64,000 bases of DNA, taken from NCBI RefSeq assembly GCF_001584185.1, contig NZ_CP013234.1:5666026-5730025 (forward strand). The letters are read 5' to 3'. Below are positions 46,820 to 54,923 of the stretch, one piece after another. Made by a program: the position numbers and the translations under genes. A model generated the notes under the pieces. The model made no database searches. It saw only the letters and a program-made list of their open reading frames with translations, and had not been told where the DNA came from. Origin of the DNA: Collimonas pratensis (GTDB lineage Bacteria; Pseudomonadota; Gammaproteobacteria; Burkholderiales; Burkholderiaceae_D). How positions within the stretch are numbered: the first letter of the stretch is position 1; every line of letters starts with the position of its first letter.

Positions 46820-48291
46820 ATGCCGCCGTCAGCTCCGCCGCCGCCAAACCCGCAAAATCGCTAGGCAGCTTGCGCAGCCAGCTGCTGAGCTGGCTGCTGA
46901 TTCCCCTGCTGCTGCTGGTGGCGCTGGATGCCTTCTCGGTCTATCGCAACGCCCTCGATGTCGCCGACCTGGCGTATGATCGCGCCCTGCTCGCCTCCAC
47001 CCGGGCGCTGGCAGAGCGGGTCTCGGTGGTGGACGGCAAAGTGGTTGCCGACGTCCCCTACGTCGCGCTGGACAGCTTCGAAACCGATACCCTGGGACGT
47101 ATCTACTACAAGGTCACCGGCACCAAGGGCGAATTCGTCTCCGGCTACGAAGATTTGCCGGCGCTGCCGCCCGACGTGCCGCGTTCGGAAATTTATCCGG
47201 CGTTGGTGCGTTTCTATCACGCCAGTTATCACAACCAGCCGGTGCGTATCGCCGCCCTGTATCAGCCGGTGTACGACGATTCGATGCGCGGCATCGCCTT
47301 GATACAGGTGGGCGAAACCATGGACGCGCGCAGCGACCTGACACGCAAGATCCTGTTCAGCACCTTGTGGCGGCAAGGCTTGCTGGTGTGCGTGGCGGCG
47401 CTGCTGGTGTGGTTTGCGGTGCGCTTCGTGCTGCGCCCGCTGATGCAGCTGAAAGCGACGGTGGAAGCGCGCGCCAGCACCGATCTGGCCGATTTCGACG
47501 CCGACCAGGTGCACAAGGAAGTGCGGCCGCTGGTGGTTGCCATGAACGGTTACATGGGACGGCTGCAAACCCTGATCAGCGGCCAGCGCCGTTTCATCGC
47601 CGATGCTTCGCACCAGCTGCGCACGCCGCTGACGGTGCTGAAGACGCAGGCCGAGCTGGCCCTGCGCGAGCTCGATCGCCATCCCAACGATCCGCGCGCC
47701 TGGCACGACATGCGCGAGATCGTCGCCAGCATCGCCGGCACCACCGACGCCACGGTGCACCTGGCAAACCGTTTGCTGACGCTGGCGCGCGCCGAACATG
47801 GCGTGGCCGAAAGCGGCGTGCAGCCGGTGTCGCTGACCGACATCACGCGCCAGGTCGGCCTCGAACATGCACTCTCCGCCGTCAAGAAGCAAATCGACCT
47901 GTCCTTCGATGCAGGACAGGAGCTGATGGTCGACGGCAATGCGTTGCTGCTGCACGAACTGGTCAGCAATCTGCTGGACAATGCGATTCTCTATACCCCG
48001 GCCGGCGGCAAGGTGAATCTGCGTGTGCGCCACGACAGCGTGGCGCAGCGCGCGCTGCTGGAAGTAGAGGACAGCGGCATGGGCATCCCCGCGGAAGACC
48101 GCGAGCGGGTTTTTTCAGCTTTCTACCGGGCGCCGTCGGCGCAGCAGCAGAATCCTAGCGGCGCCGGCCTCGGCTTGTCGATCGTACGTGATATCGCCAG
48201 CGCGCATGGCGCCCGGATCGTGCTGGGCGATGGCGACGGCGGCGGCTTAAAGGTGACGCTGAGTTTTCCCTTATCTTCGCATTCGGCATAG
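46816..48291 (+). CDS. tctE: Sensor histidine kinase TctE
   Basis: 491 residues. Two membrane helices (about 27-47 and 190-212) enclose a periplasmic sensor loop. A HAMP-like linker follows, then the H-box RRFIADASHQLRTPLTVLK with the phosphorylated histidine near residue 270. The ATP-binding domain has ELVSNLLDNAILYTP, DSGMGIP and GAGLGLSIV. The loop probably senses the solute or the loaded TctC-like protein (family inference). Confidence 0.93.
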   Translation: MNAAVSSAAAKPAKSLGSLRSQLLSWLLIPLLLLVALDAFSVYRNALDVADLAYDRALLASTRALAERVSVVDGKVVADVPYVALDSFETDTLGRIYYKVTGTKGEFVSGYEDLPALPPDVPRSEIYPALVRFYHASYHNQPVRIAALYQPVYDDSMRGIALIQVGETMDARSDLTRKILFSTLWRQGLLVCVAALLVWFAVRFVLRPLMQLKATVEARASTDLADFDADQVHKEVRPLVVAMNGYMGRLQTLISGQRRFIADASHQLRTPLTVLKTQAELALRELDRHPNDPRAWHDMREIVASIAGTTDATVHLANRLLTLARAEHGVAESGVQPVSLTDITRQVGLEHALSAVKKQIDLSFDAGQELMVDGNALLLHELVSNLLDNAILYTPAGGKVNLRVRHDSVAQRALLEVEDSGMGIPAEDRERVFSAFYRAPSAQQQNPSGAGLGLSIVRDIASAHGARIVLGDGDGGGLKVTLSFPLSSHSA

Positions 48292-48376
48292 GTTTGCGTT
48301 TTGCTTAGACCTTGGTAAGCTCCATTACTTACGAAGCACTACCCTGGCATGATGTTTCTGACGAAGGAGACCGGCT

Positions 48377-48688
48377 TTGAGCGATACGCCCATCAAGATA
48401 GTGCACGGCACGGCGCTGACAGATGCGCAGAAAAAGGATTTGCTGCATCGGCTGGCGCGGGTCGAAGGCCAGATCCGCGGCGTACAGAAGCTGATTGCCA
48501 ACGCCGCTGTGCCGGCCGACTGCGACAGCGTCGCCCAGCAGCTGGCGGCGGCGCGCAAGGCACTGGATCGTGCCTTCATCACCTTGCTGACGGACGCCAT
48601 CGTCACCCACAGCGCGGCCGCTGCCACGCCGGAGCAAGCCTTGCAGAGCGCGCAGAACCTGGCGGCGCTGCTGGACAAGTTTGCCTGA
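48377..48688 (+). CDS. CsoR/RcnR/FrmR-family repressor with unusual ligand residues
   Basis: 103 residues from a TTG start at 48377, placed six bases after AAGGAGA; no ATG fits. The all-helical family fold is clear: LHRLARVEGQIRGVQKLI and CDSVAQQLAAARKALDRAF. The invariant cysteine is present. The position 25 residues later, His in FrmR and RcnR, is Ala here, and the position at +29 is His. Thus the usual C-H-C or C-H-H metal set is incomplete. It might sense an aldehyde or a different metal. No transporter or dehydrogenase gene adjoins it. Confidence 0.88.
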   Translation: MSDTPIKIVHGTALTDAQKKDLLHRLARVEGQIRGVQKLIANAAVPADCDSVAQQLAAARKALDRAFITLLTDAIVTHSAAAATPEQALQSAQNLAALLDKFA

Positions 48689-48721
48689 GTGTCCCTCTCT
48701 GTTGACGCATTCCTGAATCAC

Positions 48722-48828
48722 GTAGGGTGGGCACAGGTGCCCACGCGGATGCATCTAGGGCTTGTCCCCATTTGATTTGGGAGATGCGTTCAAGCCAAAA
48801 CGTGGGCAAAAAAGCTTGCCCACCCTAC
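48722..48828. repeat. GTAG-type REP pair (BIME), copy 4
   Basis: GTAGGGTGGGCACAGGTGCC starts the left unit at 48722; the inverted unit CGTGGGCAAAAAAGCTTGCC plus CACCCTAC ends at 48828. The space between holds no gene. Confidence 0.9.
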
Positions 48829-48937
48829 CAGACCTATCGGATAGCGCCGGCGAACTTTAGGCACAAGCCCCATTTCCTTACCATCCTGCCCTTCCTATAA
48901 TTCCTTTCACACGATGCGACGCTGAAAGGAGCAAGGC

Positions 48938-49471
48938 ATGATGGTGGCCGGCAATCGTCCCGCTGCACAAGCTGGGATCGGCATGATAGAGGTGCTGGTG
49001 GCGATGGTGATCGTCGCTTTTGCCATGTTGGCCCTGATCGGTGCGCAGGCCAGCGCCCTGCGCTATCAGAACAGCGCCCATTTGCGCGCCACCGCCAGCC
49101 GGTTCGGCGAAGATCTTGCCGAGCGCGTGCGCGCGAATCTCGGCGGTGCGCATGAGGGCGGCTACAATCTGCCGCAGCAGGCCTATCCCGCCCTGGACAC
49201 GCTGGCGCCGGCTTGTTTCGATCCCGGCCATTGCACCGCGCGGGAACTGGCGGCGCAGGATATCCACGACTGGCGCAGCCGTCTCGGCCGCGCGCTCACG
49301 GGAGGCTGGGGCGATATCAGCGGCTCGGCAAGCCGCGGCTTCACGGTACGGGTGTACTTTCGCGATGCCAGCGTCGCCACCGGCCAGTTTGCTGAAACTT
49401 GCCTGCCGTCGGCTGCCGATGCCGCAAGCTATAAGGATGTGGCTTGTTTCGCTACCGCGTTCCTGCCATGA
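48938..49471 (+). CDS. pilV: Type IV pilus minor pilin PilV
   Basis: 177 residues. A prepilin leader ends at AGIG, and the mature protein begins MIEVLVAMVIVAFAMLALIG with Glu at the mature third position. The family phrase ALRYQNSAHLRATASRFGED follows. It helps prime pilus assembly in the inner membrane. It is the first gene of a tight operon: pilX begins at the overlapping ATGA. The mature N-terminus begins with Met rather than Phe, as is common in PilV. Confidence 0.88.
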   Translation: MMVAGNRPAAQAGIGMIEVLVAMVIVAFAMLALIGAQASALRYQNSAHLRATASRFGEDLAERVRANLGGAHEGGYNLPQQAYPALDTLAPACFDPGHCTARELAAQDIHDWRSRLGRALTGGWGDISGSASRGFTVRVYFRDASVATGQFAETCLPSAADAASYKDVACFATAFLP

Positions 49472-50013
49472 CGCGGGAGCGCTATTGCCGGCAACGCGGC
49501 GTGGTGTTGCCGATGCTGCTGATCAGCCTGCTGGTGATGGCGTTTCTTGGCGTCAGCTCGCTACGCACCGCCTTGCTGGAAGAAAAAATGGCAGCCAATG
49601 CCGACAGCCGGCAGCTGGCATTCCAGGCCGCCGAACATGCTTTGCGCTTTTGCGAAAATCAACTGCAGCTGACCCCGGTGACGATTCCGCAACTCAGGCA
49701 GGGACCGCCTGCAGCAGACGGCAAGCAATACTGGGAAATCGCCGACAGCTGGCGCAAAGACGACGTGTCCGTGGCGGTGGCGCGCATCGGCGCTGAAGGT
49801 ATTGCTCCGGCCGCGCCGGCCCGCTGTCTGGTCGAGCGGCTGCAGCTGGACGACGATCTGCCATTTCAGCAATACCTGCGGCCCGTATCGCAAGCACGGC
49901 CAGCCTTCCGGATTACCGCGCGCGGCGTCGGCGCCAGCAACGCCACGGTGGTTTTGTTGCAGAGCTATCTGCTTCTGTCAGCCGGCACTTCCCGAGAGAA
50001 CGCCGATCTATGA
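49468..50013 (+). CDS. pilX: Type IV pilus assembly protein PilX
   Basis: 181 residues from the ATG at 49468, overlapping pilV. The N-terminal phrase RQRGVVLPMLLISLLVMAFL is the typical PilX start (usually RGVVLI..L), with the membrane helix following, then EEKMAANADSRQLAFQAAEH, a PilX_N signature. A canonical prepilin cleavage motif is weak. No pilW gene lies between pilV and pilX, which is unusual for this operon type. Confidence 0.85.
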   Translation: MTRERYCRQRGVVLPMLLISLLVMAFLGVSSLRTALLEEKMAANADSRQLAFQAAEHALRFCENQLQLTPVTIPQLRQGPPAADGKQYWEIADSWRKDDVSVAVARIGAEGIAPAAPARCLVERLQLDDDLPFQQYLRPVSQARPAFRITARGVGASNATVVLLQSYLLLSAGTSRENADL

Positions 50014-51842
50014 ATCTCCTGTCCGCCTGCCTCTGCGCCATTGCCTTGATTCTGTCCCCCACCTGCGCCGCCGAGACGCCGGACGAGCCGCCCTTCATCT
50101 ATGTCAGCAGCTACGAAGCAGAATCATGGCTGGGACATGTCAAAGCCTATCCGCTCGGTGCAGACGGCGTTGACAACGCCCCACTATGGGATGCGGCCGA
50201 CCTGATTCCGCCGTGGCAGATGCGCCGCATCGGCAGCACGTCGGGCAACGCAAACGCCATCGCATTTGAATGGCCGCAGCTGGACGACGCGCAAAGGGCT
50301 GTGTTGTTATCGGAAAATCTGCTGGAGTATGTGAGAGGCAATGCAGCGCTGGAAGCAAAGCACGGCGTCGGCAATTTTCGCAACCGCAAGGGCAAGCTGG
50401 GCGACATCATGTACTCCGCGCCGCTGTATGTCGGCATCTCCGATTCCGCCTATCAGTTCCTGCCGGCCGGCGCCGGCGGTGCAAGCTATCCCGACTACGT
50501 CAAAAGCAAGCAGCAGCGCCAGGCCATGCTGTACGTCGGCGCCAATGACGGCATGTTGCATGCTTTTGACGCATTCAGCGGGATCGAAGCCAGCGCCTTC
50601 ATCCCACAAGCGGTGTTTTCCGTCCTACCCGATTTGAGCGAAGACGACTATGCACATCGTCCCTATGTGGATGGCTTGCTGACGGTCGGCGACGCGTATC
50701 TGGAAACCGTAGGCGGTGCGGCGTGGACTTCCATTTTGCTGGGCGCCACCGGCGGTGGCGCCAGAGGTTTGTTTGCGCTTGATGTCAGCGCCCCGCCGGC
50801 TGTCGCACCTATACTGTGGCAACGAAGTGCCGGCAACGATGGCAGCGGGGCCGGCGATGACGACATGGGGTACTTGTTCGGGGAAGCGCTCGCCATCCGA
50901 CTGGCGAATGGCGACTGGGCCGCTATCTACGGCAACGGCTATCAAAGCGAAAATCTGGACGCCGTGTTGTATCTGGTCGCATTATCCAGCGGCCGTCTGA
51001 TCAGGAAAATTACGCTCGGCGAGGGAGATGCCGAAGCACCGAACGGCCTGGCGACGCCGGCCTTGGTGTTCAATCTGCAACGGACGGTCAGCGCAGCCTA
51101 CGCCGGTGATTTACAAGGGCGGCTCTGGAAAATCGACCTCAGCGCGACTCAGCCCCAGCGTTGGAAAACGGCTTTGAGCGGAGCCTTGTTCACGGCAGCC
51201 GACAGCAGCGGCAAGCGACAATCGATTGCGCAACAGCCCTTGCTTGAGCAGCACGTCAAAGGCGGTGTTCTGGCCATGTTCAGCGGCGGCAAGCCCGGCG
51301 ACGGCCGGATACCGGGGGCGGCGCAAAAGCAAAGCTTGTATGGGGTCTGGGACAAGGCCGCAAGCGGCCCCGTGACCGGCAGAGTGCAGTTACAGCGGCA
51401 AGTATTGACGGAAGGCAGCGATGGCCAGTGGCAGCTGAGCAGCAATGCCGTCAATTGGGGTGTATCGCGCGGCTGGTATATCGACTTGCCGGAAAAACTC
51501 GGTTACGTCGTCGGCAAGCTGCAGATCATCGACGGTGTGCTGTGGCTGCTGACCTATGCGCCCGCGCGGGACAAATCCTATCTCATTGCGATCGACTACA
51601 ACAACGGCGGCGCTACCAGCGACAGCGCATTCGCCGGCGATCTGAAAAATACCGCGGTAGCCGAAGTTCCCGCATCCATCGTCACGCCGATGTTCATCAA
51701 GCTGCCAGACGGCCGCACACAGCTGGTGATCGCCGGTCGCGACGGCTTGCCGCATGCGGTCGATATCGTGCCGGTGAAGCAGCCGCCGGTGCGGACCTGG
51801 CGTCAGCTGCCGGTGCCGCCGTCGCTGCTCGACCCGGCTTAG
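50010..51842 (+). CDS. pilY1: PilY1-like pilus tip/adhesin protein, short form
   Basis: 610 residues against about 1000-1200 in typical PilY1. A signal peptide (MNLLSACLCAIALILSPTCA) is followed directly by the C-terminal beta-propeller half. Family blocks are YVGANDGMLHAFDAFSG, DDDMGYLFGEALAIRLANG, AIYGNGYQSEN and YAGDLQGRLWKIDL. The N-terminal von Willebrand-like domain is absent. The start overlaps pilX by ATGA. It would promote pilus extension or surface contact with a reduced tip domain. Confidence 0.88.
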   Translation: MNLLSACLCAIALILSPTCAAETPDEPPFIYVSSYEAESWLGHVKAYPLGADGVDNAPLWDAADLIPPWQMRRIGSTSGNANAIAFEWPQLDDAQRAVLLSENLLEYVRGNAALEAKHGVGNFRNRKGKLGDIMYSAPLYVGISDSAYQFLPAGAGGASYPDYVKSKQQRQAMLYVGANDGMLHAFDAFSGIEASAFIPQAVFSVLPDLSEDDYAHRPYVDGLLTVGDAYLETVGGAAWTSILLGATGGGARGLFALDVSAPPAVAPILWQRSAGNDGSGAGDDDMGYLFGEALAIRLANGDWAAIYGNGYQSENLDAVLYLVALSSGRLIRKITLGEGDAEAPNGLATPALVFNLQRTVSAAYAGDLQGRLWKIDLSATQPQRWKTALSGALFTAADSSGKRQSIAQQPLLEQHVKGGVLAMFSGGKPGDGRIPGAAQKQSLYGVWDKAASGPVTGRVQLQRQVLTEGSDGQWQLSSNAVNWGVSRGWYIDLPEKLGYVVGKLQIIDGVLWLLTYAPARDKSYLIAIDYNNGGATSDSAFAGDLKNTAVAEVPASIVTPMFIKLPDGRTQLVIAGRDGLPHAVDIVPVKQPPVRTWRQLPVPPSLLDPA

Positions 51843-51855
51843 CAGGTAGCACCGC

Positions 51856-52284
51856 ATGAGCAAGCAGGGCGGGCGCGGTTTCACTCTGCTGGAGTTGATG
51901 GCAGTAGTAGCAATGACAGCCATCTTGAGCAGTATGGCCTTATCCAGCTACAGCGAGCATCTCCGGCGCAGCGAACGGATTGCGGCCCGCGCCGTGCTGC
52001 TGGAAGCCGCCGGCTGGATGGAACGCCGTTTCTCGGTGCAGCACAGTTATCTCGGCGCCGATGGCCAGATCCCCATCCTGCCTGCGGAGCTGGGGCAGTC
52101 ACCCAGGAGCGGCGCCGCGAAACATGCGATCAGCCTGGCAGGCGGCCAAACCCATGCCGCGGCCTATCAGTTGCAGGCGGCGCCGGTTGCGGCGGACAAA
52201 TGCGGCACATTCACTTTGGACCACACCGGCGCCCGGGGACTGATCGGCAATGACGCCCCGTTCGCAGAATGCTGGGGGCGTTAA
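51856..52284 (+). CDS. pilE: Type IV pilin-like minor pilin PilE
   Basis: 142 residues. A short basic leader ending GRG precedes FTLLELMAVVAMTAILSSMA, the standard prepilin motif with Glu at position 5. A Cys pair near the C-terminus (ADKCGTFTL and FAECWGR) could form the D-loop disulfide. It starts 13 bases after pilY1 and ends the operon. It overlaps the edge of the convergent terminator at 52283. Confidence 0.87.
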   Translation: MSKQGGRGFTLLELMAVVAMTAILSSMALSSYSEHLRRSERIAARAVLLEAAGWMERRFSVQHSYLGADGQIPILPAELGQSPRSGAAKHAISLAGGQTHAAAYQLQAAPVAADKCGTFTLDHTGARGLIGNDAPFAECWGR

Positions 52285-52305
52285 AAAGCCCGCAGTCAGC
52301 GGGCC
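52283..52305 (-). terminator. Terminator of the Pro-rich protein gene
   Basis: On the minus strand GCCCGC, five-base loop, GCGGGC and a T-run. It overlaps the pilE stop codon. Confidence 0.8.
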
Positions 52306-52325
52306 TGGTTCAAGCGGAGCGGGAC

Positions 52326-52643
52326 TCAGTCGTCGTCGCGATGGCGACGGTGATCGCGCCATTCTTCCCGGCGACGCCAATCGTCGCGGCGCCATTCATA
52401 ATCGCGCCGCTCGCGCCAGTCGCGGTGTTCGCGCCAACCCGGTTCTACATAGACCGGCTGTGGCGGCGGGTAATACACCGGCGCCGGCACGTAGCGCGGT
52501 TCATATTGCACTACCGGCGGGTAGTAGGGTTGCGGTGGCGGCTGCACATAAATGCCGACGCCGACATTCACGCCGGCAGCCGCGCTGCCGCATGCACCTG
52601 CGGCGATGGCGCCAAACGCCAGACATGCTAAAAGTTTTTTCAT
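52326..52643 (-). CDS. Small secreted protein, Pro/Tyr-rich with Arg/Asp-rich tail
   Basis: 105 residues. A signal peptide (MKKLLACLAFGAIAAGACGS) is followed by AAAGVNVGVGIYVQPPPQP. The middle is built of Pro-Tyr-Val units and the last ~35 residues are dense in Arg, Asp and Trp (WREHRDWRERRDYEW). Similar small PXPV or YXWGXW proteins occur in many betaproteobacteria with unknown function, probably in the periplasm or envelope. The tail is unusually charged. Confidence 0.75.
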   Translation of the reverse strand: MKKLLACLAFGAIAAGACGSAAAGVNVGVGIYVQPPPQPYYPPVVQYEPRYVPAPVYYPPPQPVYVEPGWREHRDWRERRDYEWRRDDWRRREEWRDHRRHRDDD

Positions 52644-52939
52644 TTGATTTCCTGGTTGCCAATGCTACCTGCGGCGAATTCGCCATTCCACAGCCTCAGT
52701 TTACGGGCAAGCGCGCGTCAATGTTATTCCGAGGGGCAACAAGTGTAACGTTAAGTAAATTATTGTGGCAAAAATTGATGCGGGTTAGCATGTCATTTTT
52801 CTGATTTGCCTTATTGGCACTGTCTTGGCACTGTCTCGCGGACAACGGCACCGGTGCACATTCGAAAAATTGCCGCAAGGCGCACCAGCATGTGCTTGCC
52901 TGCGCTAGCATGATCAACCAGTACATAAAGGAAGCAAGC

Positions 52940-53515
52940 ATGGGCAAAGGTCGTCTGGAAGCCTTCAGCGATGGCGTCATCGCCATCATCATCACCATCA
53001 TGGTGCTCGAGCTGAAAGTGCCGCACGAGACCAGCCTGCCGGCGCTGTGGCTGATCTACCCGGTGTTCATCAGCTATGTGTTGAGCTTCATCTACACGGG
53101 CATCTACTGGAACAATCATCACCACCTGCTGCACGCGGTGCAAAAGATCAGCGGTCCGGTGCTGTGGGCCAATCTGCACCTGCTGTTCTGGCTCTCGTTG
53201 ATTCCCTTCGCCACCGGCTGGATGGGGGAAAACCATTTCGCCGAAGTGCCGGTCGCCCTGTATGGCGTGGTGCTGATGATGGCCGGGATTGCCTATTACA
53301 TCCTGAGCAGCACGCTGATCAAGCTGCACGGCGCAGACTCCGCCCTGGCCAAGGCGGTCGGCAACGATTTCAAGGGCAAGATCTCGGTAGTCGGCTATGC
53401 CCTGGCGATACCGCTCAGTTTTGTCAGCCGCTGGATCGGGCTTGGACTTTACGTAGCGGTCGCCATCATGTGGCTGATCCCTGACCGGCGCATTGAAAAA
53501 GTACTCGGCAGCTGA
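52940..53515 (+). CDS. TMEM175-family (DUF1211) membrane protein
   Basis: 191 residues from the ATG at 52940 (AAAGGAAGC upstream). The first helix carries the family filter motif FSDGVIAIIITIMV (residues 9-22). Six membrane segments are expected. Bacterial relatives form potassium-selective channels. Some family members are split or not conducting, so the transport role is family inference. It is followed at 53563 by a small DUF6404-like gene on the same strand. Confidence 0.9.
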   Translation: MGKGRLEAFSDGVIAIIITIMVLELKVPHETSLPALWLIYPVFISYVLSFIYTGIYWNNHHHLLHAVQKISGPVLWANLHLLFWLSLIPFATGWMGENHFAEVPVALYGVVLMMAGIAYYILSSTLIKLHGADSALAKAVGNDFKGKISVVGYALAIPLSFVSRWIGLGLYVAVAIMWLIPDRRIEKVLGS

Positions 53516-53562
53516 AATTCAAGGCAGATTCCATGATCGCAGGTCTTAAGGGGAGCAACGCA

Positions 53563-53898
53563 ATGCCGTATCCGCAAGCAGTCAATCAAGCCTTGGATAA
53601 ACTGGCCACCACAGGCATCTGGCGCGGCAACTACGCGCCACCCCTGTACCGTTTGCTATGGAGCGCCGGATGCAACGTACCGCCGCCGCACTATGCCGGC
53701 TTCATGCGCAATTTCCTCTTCAACGGCATATGGTTCGCCTGCGTATGGGGAGCCATCATGTGGTTTGCCGTCTGGCCTCAAAGCGGCATATCAGGCTTGC
53801 ACGCGCTGTTGCTGGCGGTGATTGCCGGCGCAGTATTTGGATTGGCGATGGCATTTTACTATCGGCATGGAGCACGCAAATATCAGCTGCTGCCATGA
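53563..53898 (+). CDS. DUF6404-like small membrane protein
   Basis: 111 residues from the ATG at 53563, chosen because AAGGGGAGC lies at good spacing; an upstream ATG at 53533 would add ten residues. The soluble start LDKLATTGIWRGNYAPPLYR plus NVPPPHYAGFMRNFLFNGIW is the pattern of the DUF6404 family. Two membrane helices follow, with a short basic tail. No known function. A terminator follows. Confidence 0.78.
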   Translation: MPYPQAVNQALDKLATTGIWRGNYAPPLYRLLWSAGCNVPPPHYAGFMRNFLFNGIWFACVWGAIMWFAVWPQSGISGLHALLLAVIAGAVFGLAMAFYYRHGARKYQLLP

Positions 53899-53937
53899 TC
53901 GAAATAACAGATAGCCTAGATTACCTGGCCCAAATGT

Positions 53938-53964
53938 AAAAAGCCTCGCACGTGGCGAGGCTTT
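53938..53964 (+). terminator. Terminator after the DUF6404-like gene
   Basis: AAA-GCCTCGC, five-base loop, GCGAGGC-TTT. The T-run is short. Confidence 0.65.
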
Positions 53965-53968
53965 GAAA

Positions 53969-54053
53969 TTACCGATATGTGAGGAGATTCTAGCCATCCA
54001 GTGCTATCTGCAAAGTGACAAGGCTATGAATGAATCTACTCACATATCGGTAA
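53969..54053. repeat. 22-bp imperfect inverted repeat with nested stem
   Basis: TTACCGATATGTGAG and seven more bases at 53969-53990 pair with 54032-54053 with a single mismatch. An inner TAGCC/GGCTA pair (53991-53995 and 54022-54026) lengthens the stem. No gene overlaps it. Confidence 0.8.
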
Positions 54054-54276
54054 GCTGATACAGACAGGTATAGCCATCTTAGCGAGACAATATGACAGGC
54101 GTTTGACATTCAAGGCGTGTCGGCAACATTATTTTGGCGAATTCATTGACGCAGCTCTCTGGCATCGGAGACGCGGTGATCGATCCGCAATGCAAATTAA
54201 TCCACTTTACCTCTTTGAGATGCGGGATAATTTTCCGATCGCACAAGTTGACGTGCATCACATTACCTGGATTTTC

Positions 54277-54906
54277 ATGAATCTCTTGGCATCACGCGCA
54301 GCTTTGCTCCTGATTGGCGTTTCCTTGTTCTGTAGTGCGCAGGCCGGCACGGCCGCCACAACTCCCGACGTCCAGACCATCGTCCTGCTGCGCCATGGCG
54401 AAAAGCCCGAAGCCGGCCTCGGGCAGCTGAATTGCCAGGGCCTCAACCGCGCGCTGGCCTTGCCGCGCGTACTCGAGGCGAAATACGGCAAGCCCGATGT
54501 CATCTTCGCCCCCGATCCCGCCACCCAAAAGAAAGACCACGGAACCCGCTACGACTATGTACGTCCGCTGGCCACGGTTGAGCCCAGCGCCATCTATTTC
54601 GGCCTGCCGGTGAATGCGGCTATCGATTTTTCCAAGACCGACGACCTGCGCAACGCGCTGCTGGCGCCGCAATACCGCCGCAGCCTGCTGGTGGTAGGCT
54701 GGGAGCACAAGATCATCGAGAAGCTGGCGCGCCAGATCGTGGTGGAATACGGTGGCGACCGCGCCAGCGTGCCGCACTGGGAAGACAGCGACTTCGACAG
54801 TATCTACCTGCTGCGCATTGTGCGCGATAGCGGCGGCGCCAAAATCAGCTTCAGCGTCGACAAGGAAGGCTTGAACGACCGTCCCTTGACCTGCCCCGGC
54901 GCCTAA
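54277..54906 (+). CDS. Secreted histidine-phosphatase family protein
   Basis: 209 residues from the ATG at 54277. The signal peptide ASRAALLLIGVSLFCSAQAG is followed by TIVLLRHGEKPEAGLGQL, the RHG active-site motif. A second histidine in VVGWEHKIIEKL completes the phosphatase-type pocket. Longer upstream starts place the signal peptide internally. Substrate unknown. Its stop is 17 bases before the AI-2E-type transporter gene, so a two-gene unit is possible. The start has a poor ribosome site. Confidence 0.8.
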   Translation: MNLLASRAALLLIGVSLFCSAQAGTAATTPDVQTIVLLRHGEKPEAGLGQLNCQGLNRALALPRVLEAKYGKPDVIFAPDPATQKKDHGTRYDYVRPLATVEPSAIYFGLPVNAAIDFSKTDDLRNALLAPQYRRSLLVVGWEHKIIEKLARQIVVEYGGDRASVPHWEDSDFDSIYLLRIVRDSGGAKISFSVDKEGLNDRPLTCPGA

Positions 54907-54923
54907 ACCAGAAAAGAGAGCCC

